A stretch of 64,000 bases of DNA. Origin: Seriola aureovittata. Its lineage: Eukaryota; Chordata; Actinopteri; Carangiformes; Carangidae. How positions within the stretch are numbered: position 1 is the first letter of the stretch; each line of letters begins with the position of its first letter. Both the position numbers and the translations under genes were made by a program. A model generated the notes under the pieces. The model was not told where the DNA came from. It ran no database searches and saw nothing but the letters and a program-made list of their open reading frames with translations. Shown here one piece after another: positions 49,712-61,005 of the stretch. The stretch is taken from assembly GCF_021018895.1 (NCBI RefSeq), contig NC_079384.1, positions 21,998,140-22,062,139 on the forward strand. The letters run 5' to 3'.

Positions 49712-49790
49712 TACCTATGCTGTCTGTCAACCTCCCGCTCATCCACAGACAAACTGGCTTTTGATGTGGGACTACAGGAAGATACCACAG
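49712..49790 (+). CDS. ryr2: Ryanodine receptor 2, exon 7 (residues ~129-155)
   Basis: A 79-nt exon starting in phase 0 and ending with one base of a split glycine codon. It encodes [20 protein letters not shown] then LQEDTT(G). The sequence is identical to the mammalian RYR2 segment as I remember it ([15 protein letters not shown]), and differs from RYR1 (YLSCLTTSRSMTDKL). It is part of the first MIR repeat of the beta-trefoil. The acceptor is GTTTAG and the donor CAG|GTAGGA. The exon is too short and phase-shifted to show up as a standalone open frame. Confidence 0.98.
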
Positions 49791-51030
49791 GTAGGAGGCA
49801 AACTGATTTCTGTACCTATGAGGATTTCTACAGTCACAGCCAAATGTTGGATTATATTGATATTAACCCTTTAGACTTTACTTACTGCCATACTTAAATT
49901 TTAAAGCTGTACTAATCAATATGTTTTCTAATCAGCAACACATCAATGACAACATGTAATGTGAGTCACTCATAGTGATGAACCCATAGAGAATAATCTC
50001 TGAACTCTGCTGTTCCTCTTTGCACTGTGTAGTCTCTGAGGCATTTTTCAAATCACTGATTTGGTTCGGAGAAGCAGCTGTAAAAAGCCACTGTCCGCTA
50101 CCAGCAAGCAGCAGACAGAAATAGTCAGTGAGCAGTTGGTGAACATGGTGGAGCATTTAGCAGCTAAAGGACAGATATTTCCCTCAGGAGTGTTTAGAGT
50201 TCAAAAACTGAGCTAAAAAAGAGGCAATACTTGACTTATTCATAAGGTGGAAACAACCACCATGCCACATGAAAAGATCATGTTGCTATGTGTCTGCTGG
50301 ATGTGGAAATGGGCAACTGTTTGCTTACACATTCCACTCTAAAAATTGCTACTAAGACTTAATTCAAAAAAATGAATGCAACATTTCCCCAGTCTTTGTA
50401 AGTTTAATTAAGTACTTTATTTGATAATATACAGTAACTGTAAAAACTGACATGAGCCTTCATAAAAAAAGCTTAGAAAATGAGTTCAATAAACTTTACT
50501 AAAGTCAGCATATTTGTCTTATCAGCCATGACTACCAGTGGTGATTGCAACATGGATAACAAACTACAAGCATAACTGACTTTGTTGTCTTTGCTAGCAG
50601 TTAAATTCTGCATCTTAATGCTACAACTACCTTTGCCATTCCTTATTCGTAGTATTTCTGCAAATAATCAACTGTAGAGTTGGCAATCTGCTTCCTGTTT
50701 ACATTGGCACGTGCATGCCCAGTGTATATGAATGGTCATGTGATATGCATTTATTTCTGATACGGAGCAAAAACCGTCTAGATAGAGATCGTTTTTGTTG
50801 TGAAACATCATTTTAAAATGGAAAGGTATCAATGTGGCTGTAGCCTGAGAGGGTCTGAGCCGCTCTGAGCCTCTCTTCTGATTGGCCAACTGACACAAAA
50901 CACCATATAATTCACTGTCCACTTGTACCACCATGGATTTTACCCACTCAAGAAATAGACTGCAGTGTCTCATAAACAGTAAGGTAGTACAGGGTAGTAC
51001 TGCTCATGGTGACATAGTAAAGGAAAGGTT

Positions 51031-51665
51031 AAAGAACAACTGGGAAAATTATCTCCAAATTTATACAGACGGGGCCCAAGACCCAAAACTCTAAAATCAG
51101 AGTTTGCCTTTTACATTCCAGATTTGAAAATTATAAAATAGAAACTACTGTCTGGGGGAGTTTCAGTTTGTAGCCTACAACAGAATTAATGGCTATAATA
51201 TGGGCATTGCAATGGATTTAGGAGGTGAAGCTGAAGCAAGCTGTCATATTTTCAGATATGGCTTCAGATCTGATGATACTTAGGGAATGAGGCAGCTGAT
51301 ATGGCAGCTAAAAAGCCACTGAAGTGAGGGATTGATGTGAGAGTACTCCATGGGACATATGTGTACAGATCCATCATCAAGTGAAACAACAGCTGTGTGG
51401 CACAAAGAATGGGAGAATGAAAGGAAGCGGCATCACTATTCACTGTACAAATTAGTATTAAGAAAGAACATTGTTATTTTGGGAGAGAGAGGAACCACAC
51501 AGTTGTTATTACTAGACTGAGTCAGTGACAATGTGCTGGCATGGAACTTGCAGAACTTGCTGAACTGTGAAACATATACACATGGAATGCAACTGTTACA
51601 TGGAAGAGGAGAAAGGCTGTATGCTGCAGCATCATCCCTAATCACAAATACCAGTACAATGGGGA
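51031..51665 (+). mobile_element. LINE RNase H and C-terminal remnant
   Basis: LQIYTDGAQDPKT at about 51053-51090 is the start of an RNase H domain (usual ..FTDGSKDP). Later fragments are IIKXXNNSCVAQRMGE-like, and MECNCYMEEE at about 51575-51605, like the cysteine motif near the end of such ORFs. There are many stops and frameshifts. It resembles the RNase H-bearing LINEs of fish. Confidence 0.5.
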
Positions 51666-51689
51666 GCCCGGACTTATTCCCACCGAGAA

Positions 51690-53495
51690 TAAGTCCAGGA
51701 TTGTGAAAGTAGTGCTTGAATTTGTCGCTGTGACAGGATCCAGTCTGCTCGAAACTCAGAAGAAGAAGAAGCACGGGCAAGTGACGGACAGAGAACAGTC
51801 GTGTACTGGTGGAGAAAGGCTGTGTGCGGGTATTCAGGCTGTCCAACAAGGTGCTCTCCAGAGGTCGAGGTGGATGCCGGCATGGCAAGCGGAGCCCCTC
51901 ATGAGGGCAAGCAGAAGGCCGACGTCACAGGCAGAGCCCCTCTGGAGGGCGAACAGGAGGACGGCGGTGGAGACAGGGTCTCTCCGGAGGATGGTGTTGG
52001 TTGGACCACTGACTGGGAACCAGAAACCAGCTGGGCCACCGACAGAACAGGAGGAGCAGGTATTGGCTGGACTGTTGGCTGGGAATCAGGATCAGGTGTC
52101 GGCCGGACCACTGACTGGGAACCAGAATCAGGAGTCAGATGGACTGCTGATGGGACACAAGGAGCAGGTGTCGGCCGGACCACTGACTGGACCGCCAACA
52201 GGACACCAGGATCAGGTGTCAGCCGGACCACTGACTGGGAACCAGAATCAGGAGTCAGCTGGGCTGCCGACAGGACAAGAGGAACAGGATTCGGACAGAC
52301 CGCCAACAGGACCTGGGGAGCAGGAATTTGCTGAACCGCCAACAGGAAATGAGGAGCAGGATTCGGCTGGACTGCCGAATGGGAATCAGGATCAGGTGTT
52401 GGCCGGACCACTGACTGGGAACCAGAATCAGGAGTCAGCTTGGCCGCCGACAGGACACGAGGAACAGGATTCGGCGGGACCGCCGATGGGATCAGGAACA
52501 GGATTCGGACACACCGCCAACAGGACATTTGGAGCAGGAATTGGCTGGACCGCCAACAGGAAATGAGGAACAGGATTCGGCCAGACTGCCGAATGGGAAT
52601 CAGGATCAAGTATCAGCTGGACCACTGACTGGGAACCAGAATCAGGAGAAAGCTGGGCCACCGACAGGACAGTAGGAACAGGATTCAGCCAGACCGCCGA
52701 CAGGGAATCAGGAACAGGAGTTGACTGGACCACTGACTGGGAACCAGACTCAGGAGTCAGCTGGGCCACTGACAGGACAGTAGGAACAGGATTCGGCTGG
52801 ACCGCCGACAGGGAATCAGGAACAGGAGTCGACCAAACCACTGACTGGGAACCAGAATCAGGAGTCAACTGGGCTGCCGACAGGACATGGGGAGCAGGTG
52901 AGACATTGTCCAGAACACCTAACTCAGGAACAAGGGATGATCGACCGGGACCCCTTACGCTGAGACAGCCGGAGCCGACAAACTGGAGACCTGGGACTGG
53001 GACTTGGGCTGGAAGTGAGGAACCTGGGGCTGGGGCTGAGGCTGAGTTTCCCTGTGGTGACGGGAGCCATGATGTCCTTGGCTTCTGTGGCAACCACGCA
53101 ACCCCGTAAAAATAGCCAGACGAATTCCCTTGAAAGGGGACTCATCAGGGTCCTCCAGGTCTGAGTTCGACGGGTGGGCACTGGCTGGAATGATCGAGGT
53201 TGAGGCTCGGCCTGAGAGTTCTGGGGCTGAGGCTGCTTGGAGAACCAGCGTCTCCGTGACCTGCGTTTCTTCCCAGGAGCTCCCTCCCCTAGATACCTCC
53301 CAGAGAAGGCTAGCCGGATTCCCCAAAAAGGAGATGACTCAGGGTCTTCCAGATCTGAGTCAGATAGGGGATCAGCCAGCGTGCAAAGGGGCCTGACGAC
53401 TGAAAGGGGTGCAGACTGGGAGGATTGAGGCAACCTCATAAAAGCCATGAAACTGCCGTATGCTGCTGGGTCCATATTATGGTCGGTTCGTTCTG
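51690..53495 (-). mobile_element. Repetitive open region of an LTR-like element
   Basis: Downstream of the LTR-like block (minus strand) an open region starts with MDPAAYGSFMAFMRLP at about 53478. It has two copies of a motif SDLEDP..SPF.GIRLA (about 53375-53325 and 53155-53110), a basic stretch GKKRRSRRR between them, and then a Pro/Val/Ser-rich array of about 36-residue units (..LTPDSGSQSVV.. and ..NPVP.VLS..). Frames shift at least twice (203, 221 and 236 codons overlap). No protease, polymerase or integrase is seen. It is either a non-autonomous element or a decayed gag-like gene. Confidence 0.45.
51990..52920. repeat. Minisatellite with ~102-120 bp higher-order units
   Basis: The core ACTGACTGGGAACCAGA recurs at about 52008, 52110, 52230, 52410, 52624, 52732 and 52840 (spacing 102, 120, 180, 214, 108 and 108). 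Units of GGAACAGGATTCGG lie between. Both strands are open over long distances because nearly all spacings are multiples of three. A + strand 287-codon frame (51703-52563) is therefore not evidence for a gene. Confidence 0.9.
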
Positions 53496-54066
53496 TCACG
53501 ATGCGGGTAAGGCTGGACCCAAACACAGCCAACACAGGGGAATGAGGTGCAAATGTTTACTGACTGAAGAAACTTATAATATGGGTGAACCAACAGAACA
53601 GGAAACCGAAGCACGAGGGCACACAAGGAACAACAACATGAGACACAGGGGATACCACAGCCGACCGAACAGGGAACATAAACAGACCGAGGACAAACCA
53701 GACATGAACATATCGAGGACAAACCAGAGATGAACAGATTGAGGAAAAACCAGACATGAACAGATCGAGGAAAAACCAGAGATGAAAAGATCAAGGAAAA
53801 ACTAGAGATGAACAGATCAAGGAAAAACCAGAGATGAACAGACAAAGGTGAGCACAAAGACTATATATACACAAGGGACTCAAGGCTGATTGAACACAGG
53901 TGAAACACATTAGGGCAGGGCAGACAATCACCAAACAGAGAAACAGGACCAAGACAGGAAGTAAAAACATTGAGACACACAAGGAAACCAACTACAAAAT
54001 AAAACAGGAAGTGACAAAAGTCCAAACAAACTAACAAAAAGTGTCTGCCATTGCAAACCATGACAG
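53495..54066 (-). mobile_element. LTR-like block, minus strand
   Basis: Read on the minus strand it runs from TGTCATGGTTTGCAATGGCA to ..CTGTGTTTGGGTCCAGCC and CGCATCGTGACA. It has a TATATATA box near 53870, then about eight tandem 30-bp units (CTGTTCATCTCTGGTTTTTC..). An open region begins shortly after the block. The TG..CA ends, internal TATA and position before an MDPA.. frame fit a long terminal repeat; inverted-repeat-like ends (TGTCATGGTTTG / CGTGACA) leave a DNA transposon possible. Confidence 0.55.
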
Positions 54067-54407
54067 TAGTAGCTTTAACTGTTATACACTGTAACTGTGC
54101 ATGAGTTCACCTAAATGAGCACATTTAGTAATAATAATAATACATGGGACATAGACACATAGTGCCAACAACTTATGTCCTATGGCAGCTGGGGACACAC
54201 TTCCTTAAACACACAGTGAACACAGTCTGTTACAACAATAACAACACACAGTGACATGTTGCTACCACACCGAAAGCTATGGACTAACCTTACTCTGTGC
54301 TGACTGGGGCTGCGATGTGTTGTTTTTCTTCAGAGTGAAGGTCACACTAACATTAAATGCTGGTGTGGAATGGAACTTAAACAAAATGTGTCATTATATT
54401 CCCAGGA

Positions 54408-54848
54408 ATCATGAGTAATATCCACAGGCTAAAAGGCTAATAAACACTCTACTACTCTCTACTAAACAGTCTACTGTCTGATTCAGAAGCTCCCAAATGG
54501 TATGGTATTTTTGGCATATAGGCCACAGTTTAGCATGTATGAGAAGAGTCAAGGACCGAAGTCTGTACCAGTGCTGGTATCAGCAGCAGCTGAGTTCAGT
54601 TGAGTTGAGTACACAGGTTAGTACAGGGTTGTAGTACTGAACAGTCTCACCAGCGAGCACATACAGTAAACCCAGAGGGTAAAACATGATTCAGTCACCA
54701 CCTGCACTGTTAAAGCTAATCTTTGTCTCACAGTACTCACGTGAATTTGTAACACTATTTAAGTTTGCGATACTTTCATTTACAGTACATGACTGACAGT
54801 TAGTTTGGTAAGATATAAAAGCAGAGTCACGGATGTGAACGGTTTTGT
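54408..54848. repeat. Dispersed repeat, copy 2
   Basis: Second copy of the element at 11876-12240 (shared AACCCAGAGGGTAAAACATGA and other blocks in order). It abuts the LINE fragment that begins at about 54849. Confidence 0.7.
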
Positions 54849-55730
54849 CATGTCGGACAAACAACAGACCCTGGATCACCAGTAACATCAAAACCCTCCT
54901 CAACCAGAAAAAGGAGGCCTTCAGGGATGGAGACAAGGAGAAGCTCAGGTCTGTGCAATATAAGCTGAAGAGGAGATTAAAGCAGGCGAAGGAGGACTAC
55001 AAAAAGAAAGTAGAGCGGAAGCTGCAGCACAACAACACCTGAGAGGTGTAGAAGGGGATGATGACCATCACTGGCTATAAAGAGAAGAACAGCCAGGCAA
55101 CATCAGGTGATGTGGACAAGGCCAATGAGTTCAACCTGTTCTACAACAGGTGTGACACAGCTTCATCTGTTCTCTCTCCCACTGCTTCAGCTGCAGCTTC
55201 TCCTACGGCATCTCCTCCACAACCTGACACTGCAGCTGCAACTCCCTCCACACTGGGGTCAAGTCTCCTGTCCTTTACAGCGGAGGAGGTGAGGGTGGAG
55301 CTCAAGAGGCTACGTCCTGGAAAGGCAACAGGCCCGGATGCTGTGTGTCAGACGCTGTGCAGCCCAGCTGGCTGAGCCTCTCCAGAGGATCTTCAACTGA
55401 AGTCTACAAACAGGGAGGGAAAACATCATGTCTTGTTCCGGTCCCTAAAGTAGGGCGACTGTCTGAGATAAATGACTACAGACCGGTGGCCCTCATATCA
55501 CAAATCATGAAGACCCTGGAGCAGCTGAGGCCACAGGTTGAACATGCACTAGTCCCCCTACAGTTCGCCTACAAGCAACATATTGCAGTGGATGATGCCG
55601 TCCTTTACATGCTCCACTGGGCCCATTCTTACTTGGATGAGCCAGGTGGTTACATGAGGATTATGTTCTTCATATTTGTTTGTTTTTCATGCTCCGCTTT
55701 CAAACTGTATTTTTGTTTCTCTAATTGAAA
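54849..55730 (+). mobile_element. LINE ORF2 fragment, reverse transcriptase N-terminal part
   Basis: It encodes in order NNRPWITSNIKTLLNQKKEA, a Lys-rich linker, and the start of the reverse transcriptase: EEVRVELKRLRPGKATGPDA, then VPKVGRLSEINDYRPVALIS, LVPLQFAYKQHIAVDDAVLY and YMRIMFF. It stops before the catalytic FADD box; the F(D)FSSAF segment is disrupted. Frameshifts at about 55045 and 55360 and a deletion of a RIFN..-type segment show decay. It fits the L2/Rex-type LINEs of fish. Confidence 0.8.
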
Positions 55731-56589
55731 TGTCCAGATACCACAAGGGAGGGGAGAGAACATCTCTAGTTCACCAAGGAAATACAGCTCAGTAAATACT
55801 CATAAGATGTTAGCTAACTCAGAGATGAACTTTTGAAAACTTGCCACGGAGCAAAACAATTTGACTGAATGACAAATGGTGATATTAGTACAGTTAGAGA
55901 CTACATGCCTTAAGCATCTGATGATGTGATAATTGATAGCAGTAACCTATAGAGCTTATTGTTAACATTGGTTAAATGTAGAAATCACCTTAAAGATCTC
56001 TCTTTGTAGTCTACAGATGCTGTTAAGGGGATTTAAAATTACAAGTGTGATATGATGATATGATTCTGAAGGAGATGGGGTCAACTCTAGCTGGATGTGA
56101 TTTGGGCATGAGGAGGCAGAGCTCAGCTGGAAACATAAGACAAAAAACAATATTCAGAGATGAAAAAATATTGTTTAAATTAAGCACAGACAGCTTTAAC
56201 ATTCAGAAAAATCTTCATCATGTCAGACCTTCAACAAATTAAGCTAAGTCTGAATAGGGCACAGGCTAAAGTTAACCTGATTACATTAGCTTTAGTAGTT
56301 CCATCCTGGTACAGTTTGGTATTTTAACTCAGGATTACAGTATATCCATGTCTTTCCTGGAATAAAGCTGTGTAGCTTCACTTTTCAACAAAGTCAAAAC
56401 AGTATGACACTGTAGAGTACACAGTCTCCTCTGTTCTTGTACTTGACCTGCTTCTGTAAAGATGATGCAAATTACAGTACAAGCAGAACAGCTGCAAAAT
56501 ATAGGCTGCCAAACCGGTGGTAGGTAGTATCACAGGAGTTCATCTTGGTGTATGAGCCTGTGAGTCATGCATACATTTCTATTTTCTGA

Positions 56590-57566
<977 letters not shown>

Positions 57567-57666
57567 CATCTGTCCTATGGCAATGGCAGTCTCCATGTAG
57601 ATGCAGCTTTCCAGCAGACTCTGTGGAGCGTGGCTCCCATCTGTTCTGGCAGTGAAGTAGCACAAG
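57567..57666 (+). CDS. ryr2: Ryanodine receptor 2, exon 9 (residues ~193-226)
   Basis: A 100-nt exon, phase 0 at the start and ending with one base of a split glycine codon. It encodes HLSYGNGSLHVDAAFQQTLW then SVAPICSGSEVAQ(G). This is the second MIR repeat and the link to domain B. HLSYGNGSLHVDAAF is the RYR2 form (RYR1 has HLSTASGELQVDASF). Compared with human RYR2 (SVAPISSGSEAAQG) I see two substitutions. The donor is AAG|GTACTG. Confidence 0.98.
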
Positions 57667-58115
57667 GTACTGTCTTCCTTTGTGTCTTTCTTTTTTCTGT
57701 CTGCTTATATTGTGCTTTTTATTATCTTACTTTCTGGTTTCTTCTTGCTTCCTCTTATTTTTGGACACATTTGTGAAATTGAATTTAAATATCAGGACAA
57801 ATGGATGCATGTTTGCATGTTCACACACTTAATGATATTCAGAAGAAACAGCTGATCTAGTGGTGTTCAGTGTTCAGGTGAAGTAAGAACTAACTTTGTT
57901 GTACAGTGAATCATCTTTGACATGCTGTGTAATAATTCTAATTTACATTTTAACTCTGTACAGTGTTTATTACATTATATTCTTGTGGAACTGTTTCACC
58001 ATTTCACCATTTTGCAGATATGAGCAGCTCCTCAATTCCCTTTCTGGAATGCATTGTTGGACAATAGGTTATATCAAGAGCACACATAAAAATGTACATA
58101 CAGATGCAATATGTA

Positions 58116-58300
58116 CAGTTCAAACCAGAAGTTTACATACACTGTATAAAAAGACACATGACCTTTTTTTCTCACTGTCTGACATTAAAACAGACTAAAC
58201 CTTTCCGGTTTTAGGTCAGTTAGGATTACCAAAATTATTTATATTTGCTAAATGCCAGAATAATGAGAGAGACAATTTTTTATTACTTTCTTCAAAGTCA
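58116..58300 (+). mobile_element. Sleeping Beauty/Tc1-type terminal fragment
   Basis: Immediately after TA (58114-58115) comes CAGTTCAAACCAGAAGTTTA, CATACACTGT, and later TTAGGTCAGTTAGGATTACC and CAGAATAATGAGAGAGAC. This is the outer part of a salmonid-type Tc1 inverted repeat. The transposase is absent. Confidence 0.75.
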
Positions 58301-58309
58301 AACTAAAGA

Positions 58310-58778
58310 GACCAAATAAAAACACTCTCAAAAAACAGAGGCTCTACAATTACACCTAGGCAAAAAACAAATAGAACAGAAATTCACTCCAAAGGAGGCT
58401 ACAAAAACTGCTATAAACTTGACAAAACAGAGGACTCTAAACTATGAAAATACCAACAAAAAATCACTTGCATCGGAGGTAAGAATACATACAACAAGGC
58501 AGAGACAAGGCAAGGCAAGATCTGTGATGACTGACTGGGGTGCACGAACGCAACGAAACACTCTGGCACAAGACAAAGGGAGACGCAGACTATAAGACAC
58601 ATGAGGGCAATGGGAAACAGGTGGACACAATCAGGAATCAGGGAAGACACTCCGACAAGTGACACATGAGGAAGGGCAAGTGACCTGAAACGAGAGGAGA
58701 GTTACTTTTCAAAATAAAACAGGAAATGACAAGACATGGAGACAGAACAAAACCCCAACTTGACCTCACCGCGTGACA
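58310..58778 (-). mobile_element. Solo LTR-like block close to exon 10
   Basis: On the minus strand it begins TGTCACGCGGTGAGGTCAAG and continues TTGGGGTTTTGTTCTGTCTC, CTTGTCATTTCCTG, GTGTCCACCTGTTTCCCATT and TTGTCTTGTGCCAGAGTGTT. It matches a fish LTR family from memory; the inner boundary is uncertain. It ends 140 bp before exon 10. Confidence 0.5.
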
Positions 58779-58918
58779 GTTGGTTCTATCTGTCCTTCTC
58801 TTTCCTCTTTCTCCTTTGCCTCACCTTCTTTTTTATTTAATCTCTCTCTTTCCTCTTTCTTGTTTTTTTTTCTCCAATGTCACTCTCCCTCTTCTCCCTC
58901 TATACTCTCTGTCTGCAG

Positions 58919-59015
58919 GTTTCCTGATAGGGGGGGATGTCATGCGTCTCCTTCACGGTCACATGGACGAGTGTCTAACTGTTCCATCTGGGGAACATGG
59001 AGACGAGCAGAGGAG
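58919..59015 (+). CDS. ryr2: Ryanodine receptor 2, exon 10 (residues ~226-257)
   Basis: A 97-nt exon. It starts with two bases completing a glycine, encodes FLIGGDVMRLLHGHMDECL then TVPSGEHGDEQR, and ends with two bases of the next arginine codon. This is the third MIR repeat. The HGHMDECLTVPSGEHG motif is diagnostic of RYR2 (RYR1 has HGHMDECLTISPAD). The acceptor is GTCTGCAG and the donor GAG|GTACTA. The next expected exon (TVHYEGGAVSVHAR..) was searched for to the end of the window and not found. Confidence 0.98.
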
Positions 59016-60039
59016 GTACTAGTGAATGCAAGACTGTCATTTAATGAACAATATTCACTCCTCTGGTTTTATATGAAGTAGTTTACCGGCACTGATTCTA
59101 TATAAAAGTGTTGATCAGATTACAGAGTTATACACATTCATAAAGATCCAGTACCAGCACCTGGAGGCTACAGTATATAATCCTTCAATACCAACATGTT
59201 TGGCAGAAACATGATTTTGTCTTGGTGCAAGTTGAAACTAAATACAATGTAAAGCCAAATATTTTTCTTTCTATTTTTACAAGCCATATTCATAGATGAG
59301 TTTAGTTTATGGATTGAAAATGGTTCAGTTTAGTTTGGCTCTTTTTGGGCTACCTCCCTACAAAAGCCCAGCATCAAGCTCAGCAAAAAGCTCAAATGTC
59401 ATTTTGAAACAAATTCTAATATCTAAAAAGTAGGTTAAGGCTATTTTCAGTAGTCTGGCTGAGTATGGAAAATAGATTGATTGTCCATAAATAGATTAAA
59501 CATACCGTACATGCACATTCGACATAAGCAGGTCAACAATCCAAAAACCTCAGCTGGGCACTAGGAGGGTGGGTGGAGCTGCAGCAGCAAACGGTGTTGG
59601 CATGAATTTAGCAGAGACAGTGAAAACCATCAGGTTCAAAAGGTTGCTTAGAACACTCACTTGACTAATCCAGGAGCCGACTGTCAACAATGAATCAATG
59701 ATGCTGATGCCATTTTTTGGTATTGGGGGTGGATTGTAGAGATGGAAAGGACATGGTAAGGACAGCATTGTGGGTGGGGGATAAGTTGTATCGTATACCT
59801 CCTCCTCTAATGAGGATATAGATGGCCTGCTTCACTCCTCTTTCAAACCTCCTTTACTCCATGTCCAGAAAATTATACATTACTGTCATCGAAGGAGTGT
59901 CCCTTATCATTCAGGTGTAGGTAAACTGCTGAGTCTTGGTCTAAGCTTGGCCCCTTCCACAGTTATTACTAGGGACAGGAACTGATAAGATATTAATGGT
60001 ATCAATGTCATTATTGATTCTGCTTGCAGCAGCCGGCAG

Positions 60040-60425
60040 TAGACTCAATGCTGTGTTACGCAGCTGCCGGCGGGACGGGCAATGTTGCGCTACGCAGCAT
60101 CCGGTATAAATGGGTTAAATTGTGTTTGTAGAAATTAAGGGCAGCGCTTTCGCTCCAGATGATTTTGTTTTGTGTTGTGTTTATGGGTGGATAGTACCTT
60201 CGCTCAGCCTAATATTAACTTTGATTGTTAATTCTTGTTTGTGACGACAGTGCTCTCGCTGGCAAGAAAAATAAATAATAGATAAAAGCAACACTGGGCC
60301 TTGTGTTTTGGTTGTTCATATCTGTCGGTGAGGGCTGTGTATTCGCTCCCCGCTCCAAACTCGCTCTGGGTTTGTGCCTGCTTTTGGTAACAGTGGCTGG
60401 AGTTGACCTGTTGAGTGTTGTAACC
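60040..60425 (+). mobile_element. Possible solo LTR or other promoter-bearing repeat
   Basis: An AT-poor, CpG-containing stretch with a GGTATAAATGGG TATA-like box (about 60100) and AATAAATAATAG about 165 bp later. It contains short repeated phrases (GCTACGCAGC.., CTTTCGCTCC.., TATTCGCTCCC). The spacing is LTR-like but no matching copy is present, so identity is open. Confidence 0.25.
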
Positions 60426-60427
60426 AG

Positions 60428-61005
60428 TGTTGTGCCAGTTCACAAAAATAAAAAAATACGTAGTTCAAAGTTCAGTTCATACACATGAAAATGAACTAGT
60501 TCATGTTCATAGTTAATTTTTTTTAAAATTTTGAACTAAGTTCATTTGTTCCGTTTTTTTTTTTTTGTTTGTTTTACAAATAAAGGCCGATATTCTTTTT
60601 CAATAGAACCTCCTTCTACCCATCCACCACCAGCCCCAAAACATTGCCACTCCCAAACTAAATGAATTTTTGTATCCAACTGACACAGACAATAGTTAGG
60701 TTTAAATAAAATACAATATAATCTGTCTGAGTCTTCAATTGTTTGTTCATAAAACTGCCTCAAATGCTCAAATAAACTGGCTACAGCAGTAGCAAATGCG
60801 TCTGTATCCTCTGTACCACTGACATAGCCAAGCTGAGCCATGTCTATGGAGGCACCATGGGGCGTGCTTTAAAACTGTCGTTAAACGTGAGCTAAAACTA
60901 TCGTAAAACATGAGCTCACGTTCACGTTCATCATTTGTAAACTGATTTGTTCAGTTCAGCGTTCACTAAAAATATGAACGTGTTCAATGAACGCTGTCCA
61001 GCCGA
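60428..61005. mobile_element. hAT-like non-autonomous element
   Basis: The left end is CAGTGTTGTGCCAGTTCAC. Both flanks are rich in GTTCA/TGAAC motifs (AGTTCAAAGTTCAGTTCAT; GAACGTGTTCAATGAACG). This is characteristic of a common teleost hAT-type repeat; the right end seems cut where the DIRS-like sequence begins. A 99-codon minus frame inside (60542-60841, starting MAQLGYVSG) might be a transposase piece, but I see no domain. Confidence 0.55.

Larger units (their letters stand above)
57667..58918 (+). other. Intron 9 of ryr2-like gene
   Basis: A 1252-bp intron. It contains a Tc1-type end (58116-58300) interrupted by or abutting an LTR-like block on the minus strand (about 58310-58778). Only about 140 bp separate that block from the exon 10 acceptor, but they include a good pyrimidine tract (CTCTCCCTCTTCTCCCTC). 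Confidence 0.85.

Noticed and set aside
51703..52566. Open frame of 287 codons on the + strand
   Set aside because: It runs through a minisatellite whose unit lengths are multiples of three, and the opposite strand is open over the same span. There is no domain and no splice context.
51990..53880. Regular repeats that could be mistaken for a CRISPR array
   Set aside because: Repeats are contiguous, imperfect and coding-like, without unique spacers, and the genome is eukaryotic.
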